From positions 186,001-250,000 of the forward strand of contig NZ_JAOTPL010000002.1 of NCBI RefSeq assembly GCF_025631005.1: a stretch of 64,000 nt of DNA, written 5' to 3'. Of the stretch, positions 42,006 through 49,524 are shown piece by piece; position 1 is the first letter of the stretch, and each line of letters starts with the position of its first letter. The stretch comes from Haoranjiania flava. Its GTDB lineage: Bacteria; Bacteroidota; Bacteroidia; Chitinophagales; Chitinophagaceae. The translations under genes and the position numbers were made by a program. Under the pieces are notes generated by a model. That model had not been told where the DNA came from and made no database searches. It saw only the letters and a list, made by a program, of their open reading frames with translations.

Positions 42006-44072
42006 ATGGCATTATTCAACAATAAAAAAAGAAATAATACCTCCGCGCTGATTGAGCAGGCCATTCAGGATAAACTTGATCTGCAGATATTTGACTATAC
42101 CACCGGCCTTGACCTGCTGGTAGATTTCTTTAAAATGATCAGGCCGCGCAGGGCAGCCGATATCAGGCGCGCAGAAGCATCTCTTTACGAAGCTGCGGCC
42201 ATGCTTGATGAGCATCCTGCACTATCCAAAAATATCCATACCGCCATTTTATCACAACTGATCAATACAGACCTGGTGCCGGCGCTTACCGAAAGCGGCT
42301 CATTGCTCTCCAAGGGTTTTTCGCAGGAGTTTGCCAAGCGCATCAACCAGAAGTTCCTCCCCGCATTGCAGTCGCCGAAAGATTTCCTGTTTGTGATCAA
42401 CAGGATCTTTTACCGGAAGAATGATTACCTGTGGGTAGAGAATATCAGCAATGAGGCCTGGGGTTTTTTGTTTAAAAGCATTGGTATTGAAGCAAGCCAG
42501 AACAATGTGGCGCTCCGGAAGCAGCTGCTGGCTGCTTTGGAAATATTGTCCTACCGCATGGTAAACCAGGGGCTCGACCCGGATATGATCCGCTACATGC
42601 CGGAAGAGTACAATGGCAGCAACCCGTTTGTGGATCAGAACCTGATACTGCTGAAATTAATTGACCTCTACAACACCAAGAACGATAATGAATACCTGCA
42701 TGAACTGGCATTCCGCAGGCTGAAAGACGCCATGGCGCTTGCTTCCAAATGCCTGGAGGAAACCCGGGAACTGCAAAGAGTACATGGGGCAAGCCTTTCA
42801 CTTACTTACAGTACGCTGGTGATAGAGTTTTGCCTCAAGCGTATGAAGATATTGATCGACGGTATAGATAATGATCAGCAGTTTCAGACTGCCCGCTTTG
42901 TGAATTTCTTTAAAGAGCTTGTGCACAGCGAAAAGCTCAAGAACAGCCTGCGCGCCTTATTCTCCCAAAGCTTTGGCTATGTAGCCTACCAGATTGCGGT
43001 ACACAAGGGCTACAAGGGCGTAAAATATATTACCACCACGTGGAAAGAATATATGAAAATGATTGTGGCATCTATGTGGGGCGGACTGATCATTTGCTTT
43101 GTGGCCATATTCAAAAGTATTATGGGCTTTTTTCACATGCCGCCCTTTTTGCAGGGCATTGCCTACAGTATCAACTATGCCATAGGCTTTGTTGCCATTG
43201 AAGAAACTCATTCATCACTTGCTACCAAACAGCCTGCTTTTACCGCAAGCGCAGTAGCCAGTTCATTTGATACCAAAAAAAGCGGCGACCCCAACCTGTA
43301 CCAGCTGGCTGTAACGGTGGGGAAGGTTTTTCGCAGCCAGGCGGCTTCTTTTTTTGGAAACCTGCTGGTGGTTTTCCCCGGTACTTATTTCTTGGCTTAT
43401 TTGTATGATGTGATCACAGGCAATAAGCTGGTAAGCGGCTCGGCTGCCTATAAAATGCTTGAAGACCAGCACCCGCTGCACAGCCTGAGCCTGCTGTACG
43501 CTTGTAATACCGGCATTTTCCTGTTTCTGAGCGGCATCATTGCCGGCTATGTGCAAAACAGGATGCAATTCGGCCGTGTGGGCAAACGGATTGAACAGCA
43601 CCCGTTGTTGCGGGCAAACTTCAAAACCGGAAGGCTGGCAAAATGGGGCAACTATGTGGAGCATCATTCCGGTGCGCTGATAGGTAACATCTGCCTGGGT
43701 TTTTTCCTGGGTATGAGTAATGTGGTCCCGAAAATTTTCGGTATCTATTTCGATATCCGCCACATTACTATCTCTTCGGCCAATGTATCCATCGGCGCTT
43801 ATGGTTTGGGCCTTAAAAATATTCCGCCGGATTATCTGCTCGTAGTGATCTTAGGAGTGCTGGGCATTGGCTTCTTTAACTTCGCGGTAAGCTTTATCCT
43901 GGCATTTATTGTTGCTGTGCGTTCTCGTGGTGTGCAGCTCAAGGACTATCCCCAGTTTTTCAGGGTGCTCACAAGTTATTTCTTTATGAATCCGTTGAAT
44001 TTTATTATTCCGCCGAGGAGCAAAAAAAGTGAAAGAATCCTGCAAAGGATTGCCAGGGAAAGAGATTCCTGA
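42006..44072 (+). CDS. Membrane protein of the Gcr 'site-specific recombinase' family
   Basis: A 688-residue protein matching the family named site-specific recombinase (Gcr, COG4389; PF10136). It has a helical soluble N-terminal half (about 1-340) with repeated Leu and Asn, then about six transmembrane segments (for example MIVASMWGGLIICFVAIFKS, LLVVILGVLGIGFFNFAVSF). Family marks are KRIEQHPLLRANFKTGRLAKWGNYVEHHSGALIGNICLGFFLG and FDIRHITISSANVSIGAYGLG. None of the catalytic residues of tyrosine or serine recombinases can be seen, and a multipass protein is an odd recombinase. I regard the family name as unproven. Confidence 0.8.
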   Translation: MALFNNKKRNNTSALIEQAIQDKLDLQIFDYTTGLDLLVDFFKMIRPRRAADIRRAEASLYEAAAMLDEHPALSKNIHTAILSQLINTDLVPALTESGSLLSKGFSQEFAKRINQKFLPALQSPKDFLFVINRIFYRKNDYLWVENISNEAWGFLFKSIGIEASQNNVALRKQLLAALEILSYRMVNQGLDPDMIRYMPEEYNGSNPFVDQNLILLKLIDLYNTKNDNEYLHELAFRRLKDAMALASKCLEETRELQRVHGASLSLTYSTLVIEFCLKRMKILIDGIDNDQQFQTARFVNFFKELVHSEKLKNSLRALFSQSFGYVAYQIAVHKGYKGVKYITTTWKEYMKMIVASMWGGLIICFVAIFKSIMGFFHMPPFLQGIAYSINYAIGFVAIEETHSSLATKQPAFTASAVASSFDTKKSGDPNLYQLAVTVGKVFRSQAASFFGNLLVVFPGTYFLAYLYDVITGNKLVSGSAAYKMLEDQHPLHSLSLLYACNTGIFLFLSGIIAGYVQNRMQFGRVGKRIEQHPLLRANFKTGRLAKWGNYVEHHSGALIGNICLGFFLGMSNVVPKIFGIYFDIRHITISSANVSIGAYGLGLKNIPPDYLLVVILGVLGIGFFNFAVSFILAFIVAVRSRGVQLKDYPQFFRVLTSYFFMNPLNFIIPPRSKKSERILQRIARERDS

Positions 44073-44155
44073 CCATGTTCGCAGGTGAGGTAATTAGCCT
44101 TTATCAATTCATGTGCTCCCTGTTTTATGTGTGTATTCTTATGTTTTTAAGTTGC

Positions 44156-44232
44156 TGCATGGAGTAAACATCTTCTTGGATTCAATACTCTTTCCCGGTT
44201 GGTAGATGCTCAATCTTTATGTTTATTGCACG
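44156..44232 (-). repeat. Hairpin repeat, copy D
   Basis: Minus-strand left arm CGTGCAATAAACAT and right arm ATGTTTACTCCATGCA. The inner stem AATAACC of other copies is replaced by AATAAACAT, and the opposite arm changes with it. The loop has ACCAACCGGGAAAGA. It begins right at the ubiA-like stop codon and lies between convergent genes. Confidence 0.75.
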
Positions 44233-45189
44233 TTAATGATAGTACCAGAAGAACATCATGGAGCAGATGCCGGTAAGCATTACAGTTTTTACCAGCGAGC
44301 TGGCTTCGTGGAAATCTTTTGGTGAGCCGGCCCTGTTTACAGCTTTGTATGCCGATACAAGCGGTGCAATCACAAAAACAACGATGTAGGCCATGCCAAG
44401 CCACCACCTGAATTGCAGGATGTAAAATAATAATATCAGCAGCAGGCCTATTAATATAAACAGCCAGATATAGATAAATATTTTGCTGGCCGGTATGCCG
44501 AAAAGGATAGGAAAGGTACGGCAATTGTACCTTCTGTCGCCTTCCATATCTTCCATGTCTTTGATCATTTCCCTTACCAGTGAAATAATAAAGGCAAAGC
44601 TTACGTATAAGATGGTAACGCGGGTAATGGTAGCCACGTGTGCTTCCGAAAAGCCTGCTATCAATGTTTTTGTTTCGGCAAAAGTCACCACGCCTACGGT
44701 CCATGCAGTCAGCAGGGAAATAACAATGTTGCCCGATAGCGGTTTTCTTTTCAAGACAATGGAATACACAAACAACAAAACGGCACAGCCCAGGTTGGTA
44801 AGCCCGATAAAATAGGTATCAGCCTTACGGTCAAGGTAAAACCCGATTGCCACGCCCAGGATACTTAACACAATGTGGCTGGATATGGCCCAGTGCCTGT
44901 GGATGTATTTGCCAATGATTACTTTGCCGGGCTTATTGATCACATCAATGTTCAGGTCGAAATAATCGTTGATGATGTTGCCTGCCCCTGCGATAAATAC
45001 AGAGGAGAGCATAAGTAAAGTAAGGTAAAGAAAGTTAAGGTTTGGGGTTACCTGCTGCCTTTCGTAAACAGGGTACAGCACTGCATAGAAAAAAAGGTAT
45101 TGTGTAAGCGCTATGAACACCAGGTTGGGCCAACGTACCAATGCAAAAAACGCTTTTACTTTTTTCACTGTTGTTTTATTTTGAAGCAA
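44233..45189 (-). CDS. UbiA family prenyltransferase
   Basis: A 318-residue inner-membrane enzyme joining a prenyl chain to an acceptor. The first Asp-rich motif is NIINDYFDLNIDVINKP, the second is DMEDMEGDRRYN, and nine hydrophobic segments are visible. The closest annotated type in this phylum is geranylgeranylglycerol-phosphate geranylgeranyltransferase-like, but a menaquinone or other quinone role (MenA/UbiA) cannot be excluded. Its start overlaps the KdsC-like gene by 14 bases, a common Bacteroidota arrangement. Confidence 0.88.
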   Translation of the reverse strand: MLQNKTTVKKVKAFFALVRWPNLVFIALTQYLFFYAVLYPVYERQQVTPNLNFLYLTLLMLSSVFIAGAGNIINDYFDLNIDVINKPGKVIIGKYIHRHWAISSHIVLSILGVAIGFYLDRKADTYFIGLTNLGCAVLLFVYSIVLKRKPLSGNIVISLLTAWTVGVVTFAETKTLIAGFSEAHVATITRVTILYVSFAFIISLVREMIKDMEDMEGDRRYNCRTFPILFGIPASKIFIYIWLFILIGLLLILLFYILQFRWWLGMAYIVVFVIAPLVSAYKAVNRAGSPKDFHEASSLVKTVMLTGICSMMFFWYYH

Positions 45190-45715
45190 TATTTGTATGC
45201 AGTTCCCAATCGCCGCGCAGCTTTAATACTTTTTCAATCACGTCCCTTACGCATCCTTCGCCGCCTTTTGCGGGCGATATATAATCAGAAATAATTTTTA
45301 TTTCTTCCACTGCATCAGAAGGGCAGGCTTTTATGCCGCAATGCAGCATCACATCCCTGTCGGGAATATCATCGCCCATGAAAAGTGCCTGCTGCAGATC
45401 TATATGTGCCGATTCAGCCAGCATTTTCAGGCATTTTTCCTTGTCTTTTACCCCCATGAAAATATGCTGAATGCCCAGTTGTACAAATCTTTTATTGGCT
45501 CCGGGATAAATCCCTCCTGAAATGATCACCAGGTTATATCCTTTTTGGGCTGCAAGCTGCAGCGCAAAGCCATCTTTGGTATTCATACTCCTCGCCATCA
45601 CGTAATCTTCTTTTTCGCCGTGTTGAGGCACAATAAAGACTTTACCATCGGTGAGCACACCATCCATATCAAAAACAAAGGTATTCACAGTTTTAAGCGC
45701 TGCCAGGATATTCAT
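45176..45715 (-). CDS. HAD-type phosphatase, KdsC-like
   Basis: A 179-residue HAD hydrolase of the C0 (no-cap) class. Catalytic Asp is in VFDMDGVLTDGKVF, the second motif in LVIISGG, the Lys in VKDKEKCL, and the metal-binding Asp pair in ALFMGDDIPDRDVM. This matches 3-deoxy-manno-octulosonate 8-phosphate phosphatase, which acts in Kdo synthesis for lipopolysaccharide. A perfect promoter lies so close upstream (4 bases before the ATG) that the transcript may be leaderless. Confidence 0.9.
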   Translation of the reverse strand: MNILAALKTVNTFVFDMDGVLTDGKVFIVPQHGEKEDYVMARSMNTKDGFALQLAAQKGYNLVIISGGIYPGANKRFVQLGIQHIFMGVKDKEKCLKMLAESAHIDLQQALFMGDDIPDRDVMLHCGIKACPSDAVEEIKIISDYISPAKGGEGCVRDVIEKVLKLRGDWELHTNIASK

Positions 45716-45719
45716 GCGG

Positions 45720-45750
45720 CAAAGGTAGCCAGTAAAAAGAGATTGTCAAA
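45720..45750 (-). promoter_or_regulatory. Promoter of the KdsC-like gene
   Basis: On the minus strand TTTG (45747-45750), a 19-base spacer and TACCTTTG (45720-45727) are a perfect match. The box ends 4 bases before the ATG at 45715. Confidence 0.6.
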
Positions 45751-45770
45751 AAGGAAGAATGATAAACCCG

Positions 45771-46085
45771 CTAATGCGTTGAGGTCACTTCATCAAAAAG
45801 CCTGCGATTTTTGTCTTTACCTTTGTAAACGTTTATCAATTTTACGATCCATATATAAGTGATCGGTATCAATGAGAGAGAATTAGCGAGAATAAGCGGG
45901 AAATCGTTGAGCATTATACCATAAACCAGCCATAGTGTTATAGCTACCTCAACAATACAATACATGGCTAGCGAGATACTGTGTGTATCGCCTGTTTTAA
46001 AAACCTTGTATGCTTGAGGGAATTGATTAAGCGTAGATAGTATGGCAGCTGATGTGCCTACAATATTTAATGCGTTTAATTCCAT
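45771..46085 (-). CDS. SemiSWEET-type sugar transporter
   Basis: A 104-residue protein with three transmembrane segments and one PQ-loop: STLNQFPQAYKVFKTGDTHSISL, which is the PQ motif and the following Ser-rich turn of SemiSWEETs. These work as dimers to let sugars pass the inner membrane. The frame is open 18 codons upstream, but MELNALNIVGTSAAILS at 46085 is chosen since it leaves only one base after the stop of the Nudix regulator gene. That coupling, and the sugar locus next door, suggest a joint role in sugar handling. Confidence 0.85.
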   Translation of the reverse strand: MELNALNIVGTSAAILSTLNQFPQAYKVFKTGDTHSISLAMYCIVEVAITLWLVYGIMLNDFPLILANSLSLIPITYIWIVKLINVYKGKDKNRRLFDEVTSTH

Positions 46086-46086
46086 G

Positions 46087-46809
46087 TTAGCTTGTTTTAT
46101 GAATAATATGTTTATCGTAGATTTTTTTGTCAAAAGCATAGAATTTTGCAGGCTTGTGCGCTACACCTTTCTGTTTTTCTGAAAGCTCTTTTACATAAGG
46201 CATTGCCAGTAATACTTTCCTGCGAAAATTTCTCCTGTCAAGTTTTTTTTCGAGTAAAAGTTCATAAATATTATGAAGCTGAGCCAGTGTGAACTTAGCA
46301 GGAAGTAATTCAAATACCAACGGTTGATGCTCAATATCTTTTTTTATTTGTTCCCGTGCTTTTTGCAGTATTTCTTCATGATCAAAGATAAGGTTCTGTA
46401 CATCATGGATGTTTACCCACGTAGCCTCGGGTATGAGGTGCTGATTCTCCATTACGCCTTTCTTTACAAAAGAATAAAATCCCACTGTAATAACTCTTTC
46501 CGATATAAGCCCCCTGTTTTTTATCCATGCAAAGTCTACTTCATTACGTTTTAGCCTGTCAAGACTGCTGAATACCCAAAATTGTTTCATGAAAATGTCG
46601 CGGGCTCCCGTTTGCTCAAACAATATTCTCTCAGCAGTATTTTCTATGATCTCATTCATGAAAGGATGGTCTCCCGGTAATTTATATTTGTTATAAGTTT
46701 TTCCGTTGAGGAGAATCTTTTCTTGTCTTAATAATATTTTTATCTGGTTCCCGTCAAAACTGAAAAGCGCACAGTCTACAGAAAGATTAGGAATAACTTC
46801 TCGGTTCAT
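46087..46809 (-). CDS. Nudix-type transcriptional regulator (NrtR/AraR-like)
   Basis: A 240-residue protein. The Nudix fold in the first 150 residues (CALFSFDGNQIKILLRQEK) is followed by a winged-helix domain (about 160-225; LPAKFTLAQLHNIYELLLEKKLDRRNFRRKVL). This is the NrtR family layout. Its Nudix box reads GDHPFMNEIIENTAERILFE, so the REUxEE catalytic core is lost and it is most likely a sensor without hydrolase activity, as in the Bacteroidota sugar regulators of this family such as AraR. It is divergent from the GH3-SusC-SusD locus with 216 bases between the starts, so it is the likely regulator of that locus. Confidence 0.85.
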   Translation of the reverse strand: MNREVIPNLSVDCALFSFDGNQIKILLRQEKILLNGKTYNKYKLPGDHPFMNEIIENTAERILFEQTGARDIFMKQFWVFSSLDRLKRNEVDFAWIKNRGLISERVITVGFYSFVKKGVMENQHLIPEATWVNIHDVQNLIFDHEEILQKAREQIKKDIEHQPLVFELLPAKFTLAQLHNIYELLLEKKLDRRNFRRKVLLAMPYVKELSEKQKGVAHKPAKFYAFDKKIYDKHIIHKTS

Positions 46810-46837
46810 GATAAAATTTCACAACGTTAATATTACA

Positions 46838-46871
46838 CAAACATACAAATAACTTATTTGAGAGTAGCAAA
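46838..46871 (-). promoter_or_regulatory. Promoter of the Nudix regulator gene
   Basis: On the minus strand TTTG (46868-46871), a 22-base spacer and TATGTTTG (46838-46845), 28 bases before the ATG. Confidence 0.5.
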
Positions 46872-46954
46872 TAATAACTGTTAAATAGATAGTAGCCTTA
46901 CCTAAAAGCATCTTAAATAAAAGTTATCATTGTTTTAAAAAAAGTTAACAAAAA

Positions 46955-46986
46955 TTTGGAGATGTGAATTTTTTTTCTTCACTTTG
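46955..46986 (+). promoter_or_regulatory. Possible promoter of the polysaccharide locus
   Basis: TTTG at 46955-46958, a 20-base spacer and TCACTTTG at 46979-46986, which differs from TAnnTTTG at one position. It lies 39 bases before the GH3 ATG. Confidence 0.4.
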
Positions 46987-47025
46987 TGTAGTAAATGTCA
47001 AAACGACGCAAAGTACTTTTTTAAA

Positions 47026-49332
47026 ATGATGAAAAAACTATATCGTTTCTTAGATCTGGCCTTTATTGCAATAATCAGCTTATGTTCAGCAGAAGTGCAG
47101 GCACAAAAAGAAAGTGTACAGACCTCTATAGAAAAGACACTGGCTGCAATGACTTTGGAGGAGAAGGTTGGACAAATGGCTCAAATTACGCTCGATGTGA
47201 TAGCCGAGGGTGGTAACAGATATGCAAGTTCAGAGCCGCTAAGATTGAATAAAAAAGAGCTTGAGAAGGCATTACTTAAATATCACGTAGGTTCTATATT
47301 AAATACTACGAACAACCGGGCAAGAACTCCGGAAGTTTGGAATAAAATAATTGCTGAGATACAGGATATAGCTATAAATAAAAGCAGAATGAAAATTCCG
47401 GTAATTTATGGTATAGACGCTATTCATGGTGCTACCTATTCCGTAGGTGCTACTATGTTTCCACAACAAATAGCACTGGCTGCTACTTTTAATCCACAAC
47501 ATGCTTTTGAAACTGCAAGAGTCACAGCCTATGAAACGCGTGCCTGCGGTATAGCATGGAATTTCTCTCCTGTGCTTGATATTGGTGCCGATCAGCGTTT
47601 TTCAAGACTATTTGAGAATTTTGGAGAAGATCCATATCTGTCTTCCGTAATGGGCGAGCAGATGGTTAAAGGTTACGAAGGGGGCAACATAGCAGATCCT
47701 CACCATGTGGCATCTTGCATTAAACATTTTTTAGGCTATAGTGTGCCGCGTTCCGGAAAAGATCGTACGCCTGCATACATTCCTTATCACCAACTGTTAG
47801 AATATCATGTACCTCCTTTTCGTAAGGCGATTGATGCAGGTGCAAAAACTGTTATGATAAATTCGGGACTCATCAATGATATTCCAGTACATTCAGATAA
47901 GGCAGTTGTTACAGGGTTACTGCAGCAAAAGTTAGGTTTCAGCGGGCTGATAGTCTCTGACTGGAACGACATTGAAAATCTTATGCGCCGCGATCATGTA
48001 GCTGCCAATATGAAAGAAGCAATTGCTCTGGCAGTAAATGCAGGAATTGATATGTCCATGATACCTTATCAGTATGAAGAGTTCTGCGATAATCTTGTAG
48101 CGTTGGTAAAAGAAGGTAAAGTAAAACAGGAGCGGATTGATGACGCTGTAAGAAAAATCGTTAAATTGAAATATGAGCTCAATTTGTTTCAACAACCTAT
48201 AACATACATAAAGGATTATCCTGATTATGGGTCTGCTAAATTTGCCCGGCTGTCTTATAACGCCGCGGCAGAAGCAATTACCTTACTAAAAAACGAGAAA
48301 CAAATTTTGCCTTTAAAGAAAGGAGCTAAAATTTTAGTTACGGGTCCTAATGCAAACAGTATGCGGCCTATAAACGGTGGATGGAGTTATTCCTGGCAGG
48401 GAGAGAAAACAGATGAGTTTGCCAAAGATTATAATACTTTCTTCGAAGCCATTGCTAATGAATTTGGCACGCAGCACGTACAGTATATTCCCGGAGTTTC
48501 TTATAGTAAAGAAATTGAATATTACAAGCAATATAAGGACCAGTTCAATTTGATAGCAAATGCTGTTCGTAGCTCAGACGTAGTGATCGTTTGTATTGGA
48601 GAAAACTCTTATACGGAAAAGCCAGGCGATCTAAGCGATTTATCATTAAGTGACCTGCAGGTAGAGTTAGTGAAAGAAGTGGCTAAAGGCGGAAAGCCTG
48701 TTATTTTGATTCTGAACGAAGGGCGGCCGCGTGTGATCTCAAAAATCGAGCACCTTGCAGATGTTATTATACAAACATATTTACCCGGAAATTATGGTGG
48801 TGATGCTTTAGCAGACATATTGAGCGGAAAGATAAACCCGTCTGGAAAATTGCCATATACTTATCCAGGAGCGCCCAGTTCACTTATCAATTATTATCAT
48901 AAACCTTCTGAAGCCCAAGAGAAAATGGAAGGCGCCTATAACTATCAGAGTACGCCTGAATCGCAATATCCTTTTGGGTTCGGATTAAGTTACACTACAT
49001 TTAAGTACGACAATCTAACGGTGGATAAAAATGTTTTTTCTATTAACGATGAAATTAACATAACGGTAGATGTCAGCAACATTGGTAAAAATGCCGGTAA
49101 AGAGGTGGTCATGCTATTCTCTTCAGATATGGTGGCTTCTCTTACCCCAGATATAAAACGGTTAAGGAGATTCGAGAAAATTGAGCTTGACAAAGGAGAA
49201 AAGAAAACAGTGCATTTTAAAATAAAAGCTGCTGAGTTAGGCTTCATTGGTACAGATGGCTTACTTAAGCTAGAGCCCGGAGAATTTAATTTACAGATAG
49301 AAAAGCTGTCCAGGAAAATCAGGCTAAAGTAA
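47026..49332 (+). CDS. Glycoside hydrolase family 3, beta-glucosidase type
   Basis: A 768-residue exported enzyme: signal peptide (LDLAFIAIISLCSAEVQA), then the GH3 (beta/alpha)8 domain with nucleophile D312 in GLIVSDWNDIENL and KHFLGYSVPRSGKDRT. The alpha/beta sandwich follows (VIVCIGENSYTEKPGDLSDLSL), then an FnIII-like C-terminal domain (KNAGKEVVMLFSSDM). This architecture removes glucose from beta-glucan oligosaccharides in the periplasm. First gene of the locus. I choose ATG at 47026 because it begins the signal. The frame is open upstream. Codon use is A+T-richer than in the flanking housekeeping genes. Confidence 0.93.
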   Translation: MMKKLYRFLDLAFIAIISLCSAEVQAQKESVQTSIEKTLAAMTLEEKVGQMAQITLDVIAEGGNRYASSEPLRLNKKELEKALLKYHVGSILNTTNNRARTPEVWNKIIAEIQDIAINKSRMKIPVIYGIDAIHGATYSVGATMFPQQIALAATFNPQHAFETARVTAYETRACGIAWNFSPVLDIGADQRFSRLFENFGEDPYLSSVMGEQMVKGYEGGNIADPHHVASCIKHFLGYSVPRSGKDRTPAYIPYHQLLEYHVPPFRKAIDAGAKTVMINSGLINDIPVHSDKAVVTGLLQQKLGFSGLIVSDWNDIENLMRRDHVAANMKEAIALAVNAGIDMSMIPYQYEEFCDNLVALVKEGKVKQERIDDAVRKIVKLKYELNLFQQPITYIKDYPDYGSAKFARLSYNAAAEAITLLKNEKQILPLKKGAKILVTGPNANSMRPINGGWSYSWQGEKTDEFAKDYNTFFEAIANEFGTQHVQYIPGVSYSKEIEYYKQYKDQFNLIANAVRSSDVVIVCIGENSYTEKPGDLSDLSLSDLQVELVKEVAKGGKPVILILNEGRPRVISKIEHLADVIIQTYLPGNYGGDALADILSGKINPSGKLPYTYPGAPSSLINYYHKPSEAQEKMEGAYNYQSTPESQYPFGFGLSYTTFKYDNLTVDKNVFSINDEINITVDVSNIGKNAGKEVVMLFSSDMVASLTPDIKRLRRFEKIELDKGEKKTVHFKIKAAELGFIGTDGLLKLEPGEFNLQIEKLSRKIRLK

Positions 49333-49524
49333 AGGTGCGATGTGATGGTTCAATAATAGCATAGGATGCGTTTATGTGACTGCTGCAATGCAATATTTTT
49401 AGTTATTTCAAAAGATAAAAAAATGAAACAAAGCTTGATACTATTTGCTCGTACCGATAGATACCGGGAGGAAATGTATAAGCCGGGTTCAATTACCTCC
49501 ATTAAAACATTAAAAAATATACGG

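Noticed and set aside
46871..46930. ATAATAACT and AGTTATCAT as an operator for the Nudix regulator
   Set aside because: The near-palindromic halves are 42 bases apart and A+T-rich. The match is too weak to call a site.
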